Below, in pieces: positions 41,861 to 56,535 of a stretch of DNA of 64,000 nucleotides. The translations under genes and the position numbers were made by a program. The stretch's first letter is position 1, and each line of letters opens with the position of its first letter. The notes under the pieces are model-generated. The model saw nothing but the letters and a program-made list of their open reading frames with translations, was not told the origin of the DNA and searched no databases. This DNA is from Lathyrus oleraceus (taxonomy: Eukaryota > Streptophyta > Magnoliopsida > Fabales > Fabaceae), in assembly GCF_024323335.1 (NCBI RefSeq), contig NC_066585.1, forward strand, positions 530,392,582 through 530,456,581, written 5' to 3'.

Positions 41861-43681
41861 AAAAAGAGGATAATATCCCGCTAATTCGAAAACCCGAGAG
41901 GGAAACTTAGGCAAAAATTAGGGCGTCTCGGAGGATTGAAAACTTGAAAGAGTAATCTAGGAAAAAATTAGGGACTTGTATAAAAGAATAAAACCCAATA
42001 AGTCGAAAACCCCAAAAGGGCGGCTTAGGCAAAAAAAAGGGTATATCATCCCAGTGGGCTAAGACTCGAAAGAGAAGTTCAGGAAAAAGTTAGGGATATC
42101 GAAAAGGCTTATGACTGCAGTACTTGAGCTATACCATAATAGGAATTCAGATGTTATCAATAATTTCAATCATCGTCGTCAGAAGAAAAGTGTCGCGGCC
42201 TCGAAGACATAGAGATAATAGCATGTGTTGAATTCAGTAGGAATGTAAAGTAATATGTTTTCATTGTCATGTTTACATCTTCTAGCTTTTCAGTAATCTC
42301 CCCTTATGGGAATTATTTCTTCATGTATTATCGCCCCTTTACGAGCCAAAATTTTCAAATAAACAACGTTGTTCTTTCAAGCCTTATTTCTTTGTTTTTA
42401 GTTTTTCCGCTTGATTACAAAATATCAATTATTTGTGAATAATACATTAAAATACCGGGCATGATAAAAATCTTTTTAAAAACGTCTTTTACTTCAATTT
42501 TGAAACGTTAAAAGGATCATAAGCTTTCCAACATTGCATCTCAAAACACGAAGTCCCGGGATGAACAGTCACGATCTAACCAGCATGGAAGTCTTTTCCT
42601 TTTAATCGTTATCAAGCATCAACTACATCATGGCCCAGTACATGGACATATCAAAGTCTCAAGGGGTTGGAGGGTTGAAATGTTACAGAAATCTCGGTTT
42701 TCATAATTCCCACAATTTCACATATTCATCCTACACATCATAAAAGAGGCGATGACCCAAATAAAACATCACACATAAGCACATACATCAATTAAACACA
42801 CGCATCCATATGGACATCCATAACATAACATAGAATTTGTGACTGCTCCTAGAAGTCCAATCCCTAGCTATACCAATACAGTTCCTGAAGAATACTTAGT
42901 TGCATTCCCTAGTAAGCGGCCCTCCAAATGGAGTCTTTTAAGCAAAGGATTTCCCCTGTAAAATATCCAGTAAATCGGTCATCTTGAATGATCGTTATCA
43001 ACAAGTGAGTTGGTGTTCATATCTCATATCTCCAACTTAGTGACCTATCTCGCACATGGGATGAGCTCCATCAAATACACAGGGTTCCAACATATAACGT
43101 CTGGAGGATCGTCAGAGTCCTACCAAGATTCTAAATGATTGGTTGATCATAAGAATCACAACGACCGGGGGATCGTCAGAGTCCTGCCCAATTTACATAA
43201 CATGATCAGATGAACATAGGAATCATACGCAAGTTTCAACATGGGCTAAACCTAATCAAAGGGGTTCTACCAAAGTTTCATCAAACAACGACTGGAGGAT
43301 CGTCAGGGTCCTACCCGATTTCTGTAACATGATCAGATGATCATAAGAATCACATGCAAGTTTCATCCGGAGGGGTTGAAACTAATCAAAAAGGGTTCTA
43401 CTAGGGTTCTATCAAGAAATGATTGGATGATCATAGAAATTGTATACCATTTTCACCCGGATGGGCTGAACATAATCAACAAAGTCTCACCAGGGTTCCA
43501 TCATAAGTTGGTTTGGATACCAACAAAGCATCAAGGATTATTTAATCCTTGCTCCTTCCCAGGATCTACTAACTACAGGATCAAAATTAGGGGTCGTCTC
43601 TATATTTAATTACCTTCTCCCGAGAGGATAAAAACTAGTTGTCATCCTCCTCCTAGTTTGAGTCGATTAAATAGGGGCAAC
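41861..43681 (+). other. Ogre 3' untranslated region with subrepeats and polypurine tract
   Basis: No gene. Positions 41,880-42,100 hold three units with TCGAAA(A/G)...GGGCGGCTTAGGCAAAAA-like words. Positions about 43,080-43,500 hold repeated blocks with GGAGGATCGTCAG.GTCCTACC, AACATGATCAGATGA(T/A)CATA and GGGTTCTACCA. A purine-rich AATAGGGGCAAC lies directly before the 3' LTR and is the likely plus-strand primer. Confidence 0.75.
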
Positions 43682-46600
43682 TGTCGTACCCCAAATTTTG
43701 ACCACCTTTCTCCTAACCCAGGGTTTAGATCACTAACACATCCAAAACCGATATATGTTATATGATCAACCCCAATGACCTAAAAGGTCAAAGGAGGACC
43801 GTTTTAACTTTTTAAGTCTTTGATCCATCTTGATTAACTGCTAGTTTAAGTCTGGGGTTTAGTTTAACATAACAAGTTGTTAGTCATTAACCATTAATTT
43901 TTTTTATTATTAAGAGTTAGTTTTTAATTAATTATAGTTCACTAGTAGTATATTGATATTTATTAGTTTTTTGATAAAGTGAATTAATAGATTTGGGTTT
44001 TTGGTTAATATATAATTAAAACATTTTTGATTAAGTTTAATTAAGTTAATTAAGATTGGATTAGCTTATACTATTAATTTAGTTAGATTAATGTTGTATT
44101 AATGATTTTTTAGTCAAAATGTTGTTGATTTGTATTTGTTTTAATCTTATTACTTTGTTTAAAGGGTTGGTCAAGGGGCTGACCAGGCAAGCCCAAAGCC
44201 ATTTGATTTTGGGCCAAATGAATGACCCAAACCCAACCCAACTGTGTCAAACGCAGGAGTCAAGTCCATCACCCAAACCAGGTCAAACTCATGACCCGGG
44301 TTCATCCCCAAATCCTAGAAACCCTAAAACTTGCACAATCAAGGAAATCAACAGATCAAAACACGCAATTTTTAGAAATTAATCAAAACCTTTCAATTCC
44401 ATTCAAAGATACATTACATGATACAAGTTACAAGGGAAACCGTCCAGTAACATCAAATCAAAAAAATCCTAATTGAATCAAATTAGATTACAAACTTCCT
44501 AAAATACATATAATCTAATTAAAAGTCTAACCTAATTGTTAATCTATAAAAGCCTAGTGCTAAACAAAATTAAGGACGGGAAAAATTGAACCCTAAAGGA
44601 ATTCCTTCAGTAACCTCCAAACCCTCCATCATAAAGCTCTGATTTGAAGTGGTTAAGGTTCCCCACTGAAACCCTAACACACTTGAGCTCTCAGCCTCCT
44701 TCAAAGACCAGAGTGCCTCGCAAAATAAAAGAGAAAGAAAGAATTAGAAGAAGGATAAGAAGCATAACAAGAAATCTGATCAGAGTTAAAGAGAGTAAAA
44801 AAAGTTACCTTTTGAAACCGGAGAGTGCCTCTTCTCTAGAGGTTGGTATAACTCTATTGTTACACTTTTTTTGCTTGTTTGAATCCATGATGTTGTTATT
44901 ATTGTGTCTGTTTGATGATTGGGGTTAGGGTTTGGAATAGAGGGATTTATGTTTTTTTTGTTTGGCTATTTGATTTTCCATTTTGATGCTTGATTGAGGT
45001 TAAAGAGCTTACGATTTAGGGTTTAGGGTTTGTGTGATATCTTTCTGGGTAAGTTTATGATGGTTATGGGTTTAGGGTTGAAGGTAGAAGATGAAGATTC
45101 ATCTTCATCATGACGAACATGATGAAGATCTGGGTTCTGGTTGTGAAAGGTAGTTAGAGTTCATCAGGTTCATAAGAACCCAGTTAGGGATCATCTGGGG
45201 AGTGTGTTAGTGTTATGGTTCTAAGGGTTTGGGTTATGTTTCTTGGGTTCGAAGGGTTTATGGGTTGGTGTTCATCATCCAGATGAACAACGGTTGAATA
45301 TTGGAAGATCCCGGTTGAGCTTGAACAAGAGGTTTGGGATGGTGGCCAGAGGTGTATAGAGAAGGGAGAGGAGAGTAGAGATAAGTTAGAGTATATATAG
45401 AAAGAATGAGGTTTCTAAAGGAAAATCCCTTAAATACTCCTTCAGCGTCCCCTTTGATATGCGTCAAGTGGCACTCTGGGATATCCAAGATCGATTGAAT
45501 ATCCCAACCAACTGAGGATCACGTACCCCACGTGTAGTATACTCCCGAGTTGACTTGCAATCTGATCCTTCCATTACGCTTACTTTGACTAAGTACACAC
45601 ATCCAACGCTCCCTGTAACATCTGCATGGATTCTGTTGGATCAATCTAACGCTATTGGATGAGAGTCAATTGTTAACTCTCTCCATGGACTTCTTGGCTC
45701 CAGCCTGGGCTCCAAGTCTAATGGGCCTAGACCCATTACTTTTCACACCCTCCTTTCACCATCCCATTGCTATTCCAGTGTAAAATGCACCCCCGTCCAT
45801 TTAATTAAATTTAATTAATTTAACACATTGTTTTATTATTTAATTTTATAAATTAATGATCTATAATTAACACTTAGCCAACAATTAATTAAAAAAAATT
45901 ATTTTCATAATCAAGGGTCTATTTTATTTTATTTTTAATTACAAAAATAAAAAAACATGCTTTAATAATTATGGTTTATTGGTATAATTTTACGATTAAT
46001 TTTAGGGCTAACTTTTGGGACATTATTGTACTAATTCTTCCTTCGTCAATAAATTATATTTAATAATATATCAAATAAAATCAATTATGTATATAGTTCT
46101 ATCATTTAATTTAATTTCTAATTAAATTAATTATAATATTTTTTGCAATTAACAAATTAATCAAAATCAATGTCACACAGTCAAACTAGAAATCCTCTGC
46201 TCTTATGCATTGAGGCATTTTTTAAGTTAAACATTTCTCCGCCTCTTATACGTTGAGAACTTTTCAATAATCTAAAAACAACCAAAACAAACAATCATTT
46301 TCTAGACGAACTACGGTGCTCTGATCCTTCAACAAACTTGAAAGTACGTAGGCATAGAGTTATAACATTTTAGCGAGTATAATAACCAAAAACTTTTTAT
46401 GTGTCTAACTTCAAAATCAATCATTTTCTTTAAACAATAACATTTTATCTGTAAATAAATAAACTAAGAAGATAATAAATAACATAAGCATACATTCCCT
46501 TAGGCAAACACAATAACCCTAGAACTAGAAAAGGATCCCATTTAGTACAATGGAAGTGAAGGGTGCATAACACATTTCCCTTGTTTAACCGACTCCCGAA

Positions 46601-46703
46601 CCTTAGTCTCTCCCCTTAACTTATAGGTTTTATCATTATTTTCCCGTTTCTTAGGAACGAATAAAGGATGATTGGCAACTCTGTGATTTTACCAGTTGTG
46701 ACA
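43682..46703 (+). repeat. Ogre 3' LTR
   Basis: Starts TGTCGTACCCCAAATTTTG and ends GTTGTGACA. The last 1.9 kb pair with the 5' LTR. The following GCTGG may be the target duplication, but the left side cannot be checked because the 5' end is lost. An open frame at 44,644-44,928 is within the LTR and not a gene. Confidence 0.82.
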
Positions 46704-48941
<2,238 letters not shown>

Positions 48942-48954
48942 AAATATTATGAAA

Positions 48955-49395
48955 AAATATTTTAAAAAATTCTCAATACAAAAACTACTGAGCTTGTAAG
49001 AAACAAAACACTGATATAATAAGGGTGTAAGTAGACCAAAATGTATAAAAAATGAACAATATCCAAAAACACACAACAATATCCCTTTAAAAGAGGCAAG
49101 TGAAAAAAAACATCATAACAAAATTCTCCAAAAAAGAAATGTGGTAAAAAATTCCAACAACCCAATAAGATCATAGACATTTGAAACAACTATTGGCTCA
49201 AGCACCCAACAGGATCCTCTTAAATATAGGTGGTAATAAACTCAAACCAAACTTATATCTAAACACACACACCTAATTAACTCAAATATCAAAGAGTCAA
49301 TATCTATTTATTTAACTATAAATTTAATCTATTTAATCAATACAAAATATTTCCCTTTTTTGAAAACTCTTTATTTCTCTTTCTATTTTTTTTTT
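48955..49395. repeat. Dispersed repeat P, copy without insertions
   Basis: Collinear with 1,558-1,742, 7,444-7,544 and 8,085-8,500 combined, but it lacks the copia element, the solo LTR and the MITE. It is therefore a natural empty-site copy for those insertions. An open frame on its minus strand (48,962-49,189) has no recognisable domain. Confidence 0.68.
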
Positions 49396-49635
49396 CATTT
49401 TTGATCATAAGAGTAACATCCTAAAATAATTTTTCTAGAATATTTTTCTTGGAATGTTACAATTGATATTCGGAGAATTAACATTACAACCACTTGATTA
49501 GAATTCAAAACATTTGATAACCAAAACAAAATAAAGTAGACTTGACTAAAATTTATTTCAAGCACATCAAGGAAAATACATTAGTTATAATTACTACAAA
49601 AGTACTACGAATTATAAAACTAAACACGGTGAGAC
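49396..49635. other. AT-rich spacer, no gene seen
   Basis: No ORF, repeat partner or RNA gene recognised. Confidence 0.4.
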
Positions 49636-52242
49636 TAATGGCTCGTTTGAATCCGTTTTAATTTTTACTTTTAAAAATGTTTTATAAAATTATTTTAGAG
49701 AACATTTTTAAAACGAGAACAATTAAAAAGTTTGTTTGGTAATATAATTTTTTTAAACTGTTTTAGAAATGAGAAAATAAAAATATTTATTTGGTAAACT
49801 AATCTTTAAAAACAGTTTTAGAAATGAAAAAATGAAAAATCTATTTGATAATTGGATTTTTAAAAATTATTTTATTAACTAATATAAAATGCAAAAGACT
49901 TTTATTATAGTTAATAATTAAAATTTTAATGGTTTATATTTAAATATACAAATGCACAGTTTTAATACTAAATAAAGTCGAGATAGAAGCTTCTTGTAAT
50001 TAAATATACAATTGTTAGGTATTAACAAAAATAAATATTTGTTTCTATAGGGGACTGATGTAGTATTTAAAAGTCGTTCAATAACTTCTATAATTTTAAC
50101 CAAAATATTGAAAAATTTGTTTGTTTAATAACTAAGGTAAAATAATAGTGAATAAAAATAGAGTTTAACATATGAAATTGAGATTATTGACATTAGATCT
50201 CATTATCATATCTTCTTGTATCACAATGATCAATTATATATATTCGTAGTCATCATTTAATTATAACTTATCACTATGTGTCTATTGTTTATGTCTAACC
50301 AACAACGTGAACTTAATCATATTGCTTAATAGATTATTTCTTAACCGGTTAACCAATACGATAATATTAGGTTTCGACAGTATTGAAGTCAGATGAAATG
50401 TACCCGAACGCATCGCACGATTGAACATTCAACAGAGTCGCTACCAAAATTTATTTATCCTAGAAGAGGGAAGGAAAATTATCGATAAAACCCGAGGGGA
50501 ATAGAAAAACGGATAAGGAAGTCACTTATGTAAGGGGAAAATATTAGCACCCCTCACATCCATGGTATTTCATGGGAACCGTTTTGAATGTTCTTGCTTG
50601 AATGAATGTTGCTATCTTCATGTACCTACAAAATATAAAATGGGTTAGAAAAAGAGTGATTGATGAGGATTGTGGCCCTCATGCCTACATATTCTCATAG
50701 TGCAATGAAAAAGTCAGAGTCTCGTAGTTTGTGGAACTAGAGAGAGAAAGGGGGGGAAAATAAAAATGTTCGTCAAGGATTCACATTCTCGTGCCTATGT
50801 ATCCTCATAGTGCAATAAGAAAGTCAGAGCTCCGTAGTTCGAAGGACAAAGATTGAAAGAAAGCTGATTGTCGTTAGGCCAATGAATATGAGCGATAAAC
50901 TCCTCCTAAGTAGACACTCTATTATATGGGGAGATTGAATCTTGTACCTACATTTGTAATATGTTTAAAGAGTCATTTAGTGAAATCATGATAATATGTC
51001 ATGCATCATTAACAATCCAACTCTGTGTAAAATAGGCACATAAGTTAGGATGCATAATATCAAAAAATGTGGAATTCCAGGTTGATACCCTTAAGGTGTG
51101 TAGTGGTAGGTGGCTGAGGTGCTCTTTGACTTTGCCTTGGTGACAGTTCTGTTTTTTATATTTAAAAAATTGTTTATAGAGATAAACAAATGAAATATAC
51201 GCAATCTTAGTCTCTTTCTTCTCTAGATTTTCCACAAAATCTCTCTTGGAACTATAACACACGTATTTTCTAAACCAATAAAAATTAAGTACAAATCTTA
51301 TTGGTCCATCCAATATTATTCTATCACATGTCGTAGTAGATAGATCGCTTTCATAATTGACTTTTCAGACATAAAATCAAATTGATTATCAAACAATCTT
51401 TTTTACAGTCAAATTTTTTATTTTTTATTTTAAACAATAAAAAATAATAAACACTTTTATTATAATTAATAATAAGATTTTCAAATACTTATAATTAGAT
51501 ATACAATATTGTCATAAATTAATAAAAGAAATTATTTAGAAAGCCTAGTAAAATAAATTTTATGTCTAATTAAAAGTGTTTTTATATTAAAACATCGTTA
51601 ATAGTTTAATGGTTTTGATTGACTACCATCATAAAAAAAATATTTATGTTGAATGTAAATTAAAAATATTATATATTCAATTGATTTAATAATTAATTTG
51701 ATTTAATGACTTAATATGCTCTGTATAATAAGAAAATAATAAATATAAAAATATATGTCACATAATAATAAATATAAAATATATGTCACATACATAAATT
51801 ATTATTCAAGTTAATGTATAATATATATTATTTATATTTAAATTATATATCATATTATATTATTATATATGTCTAGCGATCAACAAAATAAAATGGAGGA
51901 AAACATAAAATGAGCACTGAAAGTTGAAAGTAGAATTTCTAAGGTCATGCATGTAATGCACAAATCTTATATAAAAATAGATAATCAAATTTTTATATTT
52001 ACAGTTGTGCCATTAATGAAAAGTGACTCTTTTTTTTCGTATTTCTTTTATTTTGATTCTAAGAAGTTAAACATAAAATTGAAAAGCAAAACATCTTTAT
52101 CTTGTTTTGGTTTTTAAGTTTTAAAAACTAAAAAAATTGAAAAAAAATTTATAAAATTGTTTTTAAAAAGAAGCTTTTCAAACAATTTTTTTTTTATTTT
52201 CAAAAATTAAAAAACAGTTTTTAAAAACTAAATCAAACAAGT
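49636..52242. mobile_element. TIR-bounded element of unknown type, nested
   Basis: The left end GGCTCGTTTGAATCCGTTTT mirrors the right end, which in reverse reads GGACTTGTTTGATTTAGTTT. Matching AAAA.TGTTTTAT blocks continue inside for roughly 150 bp on each side. The interior is AT-rich non-coding DNA, apart from a reversed LTR fragment (50,372-50,960). No transposase is seen. The target duplication is unclear, so the superfamily is open. Confidence 0.5.
50372..50960 (-). repeat. Ogre-type LTR 3' fragment, reversed
   Basis: In reverse it reads ATGTGAGGGGTGCTAATATT, then TTTATCGATAATTTTCC and TTTTGGTAGCGACTCTGTTG. This is the same order as 53,470-53,620 on the plus strand. Two 110-bp tandem units with TCATAGTGCAAT.A.AAAGTCAGAG occur at about 50,665-50,740 and 50,775-50,850. 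Confidence 0.65.
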
Positions 52243-52599
52243 CCTATGTTTGTTTTTAAAACACAAAGATTTATTGTGTTTTCTCTTTCTTTTATTTTGC
52301 AAAATATTGATTATTTATTTAGGTATTTGAAATAAGTTTCAAAAATAGCTTGAGAAGATATATGGTCTCAACTCACGATTAACTTAATTTATTATTTGAA
52401 TTTGTGGATGATTGTATGTCATATGTGATTGCATGATTCATTTAATCTTATGTGAAGACCTTGAATTGTTAAATAAAATGATAAGGTGAATACATAATAA
52501 AATCAATCTTTCGAGATAAGTTTCAAGCACGTAAGATTCAGTTAATCTCTTACTACTTTCAAACCATTTTCAAAGTCAATTCAAACACAAGTTTAAAAC

Positions 52600-53691
52600 A
52601 TTTTCAAAACAAATACGAAAGACGAGGACCGTTGAAATCTAGCATTCTGATGGGAACCTTCGAATGATTGGTCCCGAGCCACGCGTTTTGGGTTAATCGT
52701 TCATTCCTTTTTTCATTCTTAAAACACTTAAATCAGCTTGGACAAAATAAGGACCGTTGGGATCAAGCATTCTGGTGTAACTCTTTGAATAATTGATTTT
52801 TATCAAGTGTTCGTTATCTATCAAATAATTTTCTCAATTAATCTTGAATGAACAAGGGCTTGTTAGAATCTAGCATTTCACTGGAACCCCAGATGATTGA
52901 TCCTGAGGCTTAGATCTCATTCTCATCAAACATTCGTCATTCACCTATAAAATATATCCAACCAATCAAACTTTTTTTTCTCACCGCCGTGCGATCTCAA
53001 AAACCTTTTCAAAAAAATGAAACACATCTTGTTTTAAGATGATGCAAAGCAATGCTTCGTCCACAATCATTAAATAGAAATAAATGGCATTTTCCTGTGA
53101 ATGTTGATACCTAGAAATCCATTCAATGTGATGCGAACGCCCTGCTCCTCACATGTTTTGGGTAAAACAATGTTTTCCATCGATTAATATAAGATATCTT
53201 TCACTAAAATCGACCAACAAACAAATATTTTCTACCCATAACTACGTAAGATTTGAATTCTCTATTGGACCTAGGGGTACGTAGGAGTAGGATTGCGAAA
53301 CCTTGTCAGGACCCCTAATAATAAAAAAAAATTAGGTCCTTTCTCATTAATAAAAATTCAAAAACATTTCTCTTCTCTATCTTTTTTATCCTAAATAAGT
53401 AGAAGATCGCAAACTAATATAAGCTAACATTCAAATAGAAACTAACTAAACGGTTCCCGTTGAGTAAAACGAACGTGAGGGGTGCGAATACCTTCCCCTT
53501 ATGTAACCAACTCCTGAACCCTGATATTGGTTACGATGATCATATCTTATCTTTTCTTTTAGGGGTTTTATTGATATTTTCCCTTTCCCTCTTTGGGAAT
53601 AAATAAAGTTTGGTGGCGACTCTGTTAAGTTCATCATGCGAGCGCGCGATTGCGCTTCGTGAGGTCATGTTTTCATTTTCGAGGTACGACA
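52600..53691 (+). repeat. Ogre-type LTR 3' fragment
   Basis: Matches 33,428-34,173 of the solo LTR (CCAACCAATCAAAC, TAAAATCGACCAACAAACAAA, ACTACGTAAG, GTGAGGGGTGC and GGCGACTCTGTT) and ends GAGGTACGACA at 53,691. Upstream, three tandem units with GGACCGTTG(A/G)(A/G)ATC.AGCATTCTG lie near 52,625, 52,750 and 52,860. The 5' part of this LTR is missing or not recognisable. Confidence 0.7.
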
Positions 53692-55197
53692 CATGTGTCA
53701 ATGTATGAATAAAAGTTTGTTTTAGTATGTTCATGTATTTTCCACCATTGATGATGATTGAAGGTTTTAGGGAGTTGTGAAAATATAGAAATCCATGATT
53801 ATGCTTGTTAAATAGTTAACGATTATGATGACATGATTAGTTGTTAAATTCTGGAAATAAGTTATTTGGGTGTTAGGACATTAAAATCACCTAGGCCAAT
53901 CGATTGGTCTAGGGGTGTAATCAATTGGTCCATGTCTAGGTGTGAAAAATCAGAAAACAAAATGTTCATAGCAATTGATTGGTCTGCGGCAGCAATTGAT
54001 TGGTCCGCTGGATGTTTTGACCATAACTTTTAATCTGTAAGTCCAAACGAGATTCCGTTTAAAACTTTGGAAAGCTAACGCAATTTTTTAACAAGTGATA
54101 ATATAATTAGAGACTGAATATTTTGTATTAATATGATTAATTGATGAGGCTTATATGTATTATTGATGTTATGTTGACGATGAATGCTATGATGAACTTG
54201 CTTATGAGTTGTGAGTATGAATTGATAAATTATACATGTTGAGATGTGTATTGTTTAGTTAAAGTTGAATTGCATATATGTGAGTTAATAATTTTACTGA
54301 GTTGAATTATCATATGTGCTCGAGTTGTGTTTCTATGGTGAGTATCGTGTTGAGTTGTTGTGGCAATCTAGAAGATGGGATTACGCGAGTTTTTCAATAC
54401 ATGTATGTTAGGATCAGAAGAGGAGTCATAATGCATTGAAATTTTGTTAACATGTTCATGCATTCATGTTGAGTTTTTTCAAGAGGTAGGTTGTTAGTCC
54501 AGAGAGGGGACTAGTGACTTGTCCCGAGCTCAGAGAGGGGGTTTGGAGCTCAGAGAGGAGGCTCATGGGTTCATAGAAGGGACCCAGTTCCTGAGTGAAC
54601 CATTGTTGAGTTGGTACCAAATGCATAAAGTTGCATCGAGTTGCATGGAGTTGAATTTTGAGTATGAGATGCATAATGAGATAAATGCATATGATATTGA
54701 TGTTGTGTGTACTATGGTGTGTGATTGGTATGTGAATAAGTTGTGATTGATGAGTTAATGTGAGAATCTAATTGATATACTGTGATTTGATATTTTGTAG
54801 ATTAAGATATGTGTTAGTATCCTACCTTGCAATATATTCTTGTTATTATTGAATATGATTTCTCACCCCTTATGTTTGAATGTTGTCTTTACATAGGCAT
54901 CATGCAGATACTCAAGTGTAAAGTCGTTGTTGTGAGTGGAAGCTTGTTCATAGAACTATTTCTTTTAATTTCTTTGTTTTCGCTTTGGTTATTCTCTTAT
55001 ATGTAACACTGGGGAGCAATTTCTTTGTTTTATGTTGAGATTTCTGAGAGACAACGCATGCTCTCGTATTTTATGTTTTGGTGTGATAAGAATTTGGAGA
55101 AGACTTACAAGTATATGCTTTTTAATTATGATATGGGATTTATTATGAGATTTGAATTGGTGTGTTTTAATTGAGTATTTCCGTTGCAATGATACCC

Positions 55198-55586
55198 CAC
55201 TACGCCAAAAACTAGAATAGACAGCGCACCTTAGAGGGCGCTTTATTACAAAAGCGCACTCTAAAGTGAAGCGAAAAAATAAGGAGCGAACAACTGGAAT
55301 AGACAGCGCACTTTAGAGGGCGCTTTTGTAATAAAGCGCCCTCTAAGGTGAAGCGAAAAAATAAGGAGGAGATAGAGGGACAACAATACATGGCGCTTTT
55401 TAGAAAGCGCCCTCTAAGTTTACCCTTAGAGGGCGCTTTTAAAAAAGCGCTCTATAAGTCCATGTGCATTTCCAGTTTATAAAGCGCTTTTGGAAAGCCT
55501 TAGAGAGCGCTTTCATAAGCGCCCTCTTAGGCCCCCTTTAGAGGGCGCTTTTTTTCCACAAGCGCCCTCTAAGGTCCCCTTTAGTA
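55198..55586. repeat. CACTA 2 left subterminal repeat array
   Basis: About ten copies of TTAGAGGGCGCTTT / AAAGCGCCCTCTAA in both orientations. Two AGACAGCGCAC variants near the extreme end recall the CACTA 1 motif. Confidence 0.92.
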
Positions 55587-56535
55587 AACATTAAAATTAT
55601 AACATACTGCGTGTTTTGTTATTTCACTCTGTTATTTTCGTTCTTTTTCACGTTAGGGTTCTCACTGCTACGATTTTCGCTACTTCTAAGGCGTTCTCCT
55701 TCCACCTCTGTTAGATCTACGACGTTTCCTCCTTCTACCAATCAAAGGTACACTATGCAGCTTATGAGTGTATTTATTCTAGCATACATTATTACTTGCA
55801 CTATTGCTTTGTTTTAGCTTTGCCCCATTTCAGTTTTATGTTATTGTTGTCTATGCTACGTTTGTTTCGACCATCAAAATTAATGATGAAGAAAAAAATT
55901 GAAATTTTATGATTTATTATTGACTCATTTGTTGGTTAACCCTGTGAAGTTTCAATATTCATAGTCATTTAAATAGTTTGGGTTTATTAGGCAAGTGACG
56001 GTTGGTTTTTAAATTGCGGAATTTGATATCGCTATGAATCACATTTGTTGGTTAACCCTGTAAAGTTTCAATATTCATAGTCATTTAAATAGTTTGGGTT
56101 TATTAGGCAATTGACAGTTGGTTTTTAAATTGCTGAATTTGATATCGCTATGAATCACATTCAAAGACTGTTGTTAGGGTTCGGTTATGGTTGCATTATA
56201 GAGACATTAGAAACCTTTGATTTCGCGGCTTAGATTGTAGTTTAACAACATTTTGTAAAACCCTAAAAAAGTTTCAAATTTTTGACTATTCAGGCAGCAA
56301 TATCTAAAACACCTTCTACCAATCAAAGGTACACTATGCAGCTTATGAGTGTATTTATTCTAGCATACATAGCGTAGCTAGTAACTTAAGAAGTTTAGGT
56401 ATGGATGTTATTTGATAGAGTAAATGGAGACATGAATGCCCTGCACAGAGACTAACTCAATAAAGCGAAATTGTTTTGTCTCATCCCATTTTTGGTTTCT
56501 CTTCTGAAATTGTTTTTTGTTTATTCTAATTAGTA
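55587..56535 (+). other. Leader and likely 5' intron of the CACTA 2 transposase gene, with duplications
   Basis: A pyrimidine-rich leader (55,610-55,746) ends at a good donor, CAATCAAAG|GTACAC. The acceptor TCTAATTAG lies just before the start codon at 56,536. A segment of about 58 bp around the donor (55,733-55,790) is repeated at 56,309-56,367. A block of about 115 bp is tandemly doubled (about 55,930-56,047 and 56,048-56,162). A short open frame at 55,611-55,817 overlaps the leader and is not supported. Confidence 0.6.

Larger units (their letters stand above)
35876..46703 (+). mobile_element. Ogre-type (Tat lineage) Ty3/gypsy retrotransposon, internally deleted
   Basis: LTR-related ends, an Arg-tRNA-type primer site at 37,795, ORF1, retroviral RNase H, a second archaeal-type RNase H, integrase, a long 3' untranslated region and a purine-rich tract before the 3' LTR. 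The second RNase H and the ORF1 are diagnostic of Tat/Ogre. Gag, protease and most of RT are missing through a deletion whose joint is near 39,327. Many stops show the element is dead. The left end is not resolved. Confidence 0.85.
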
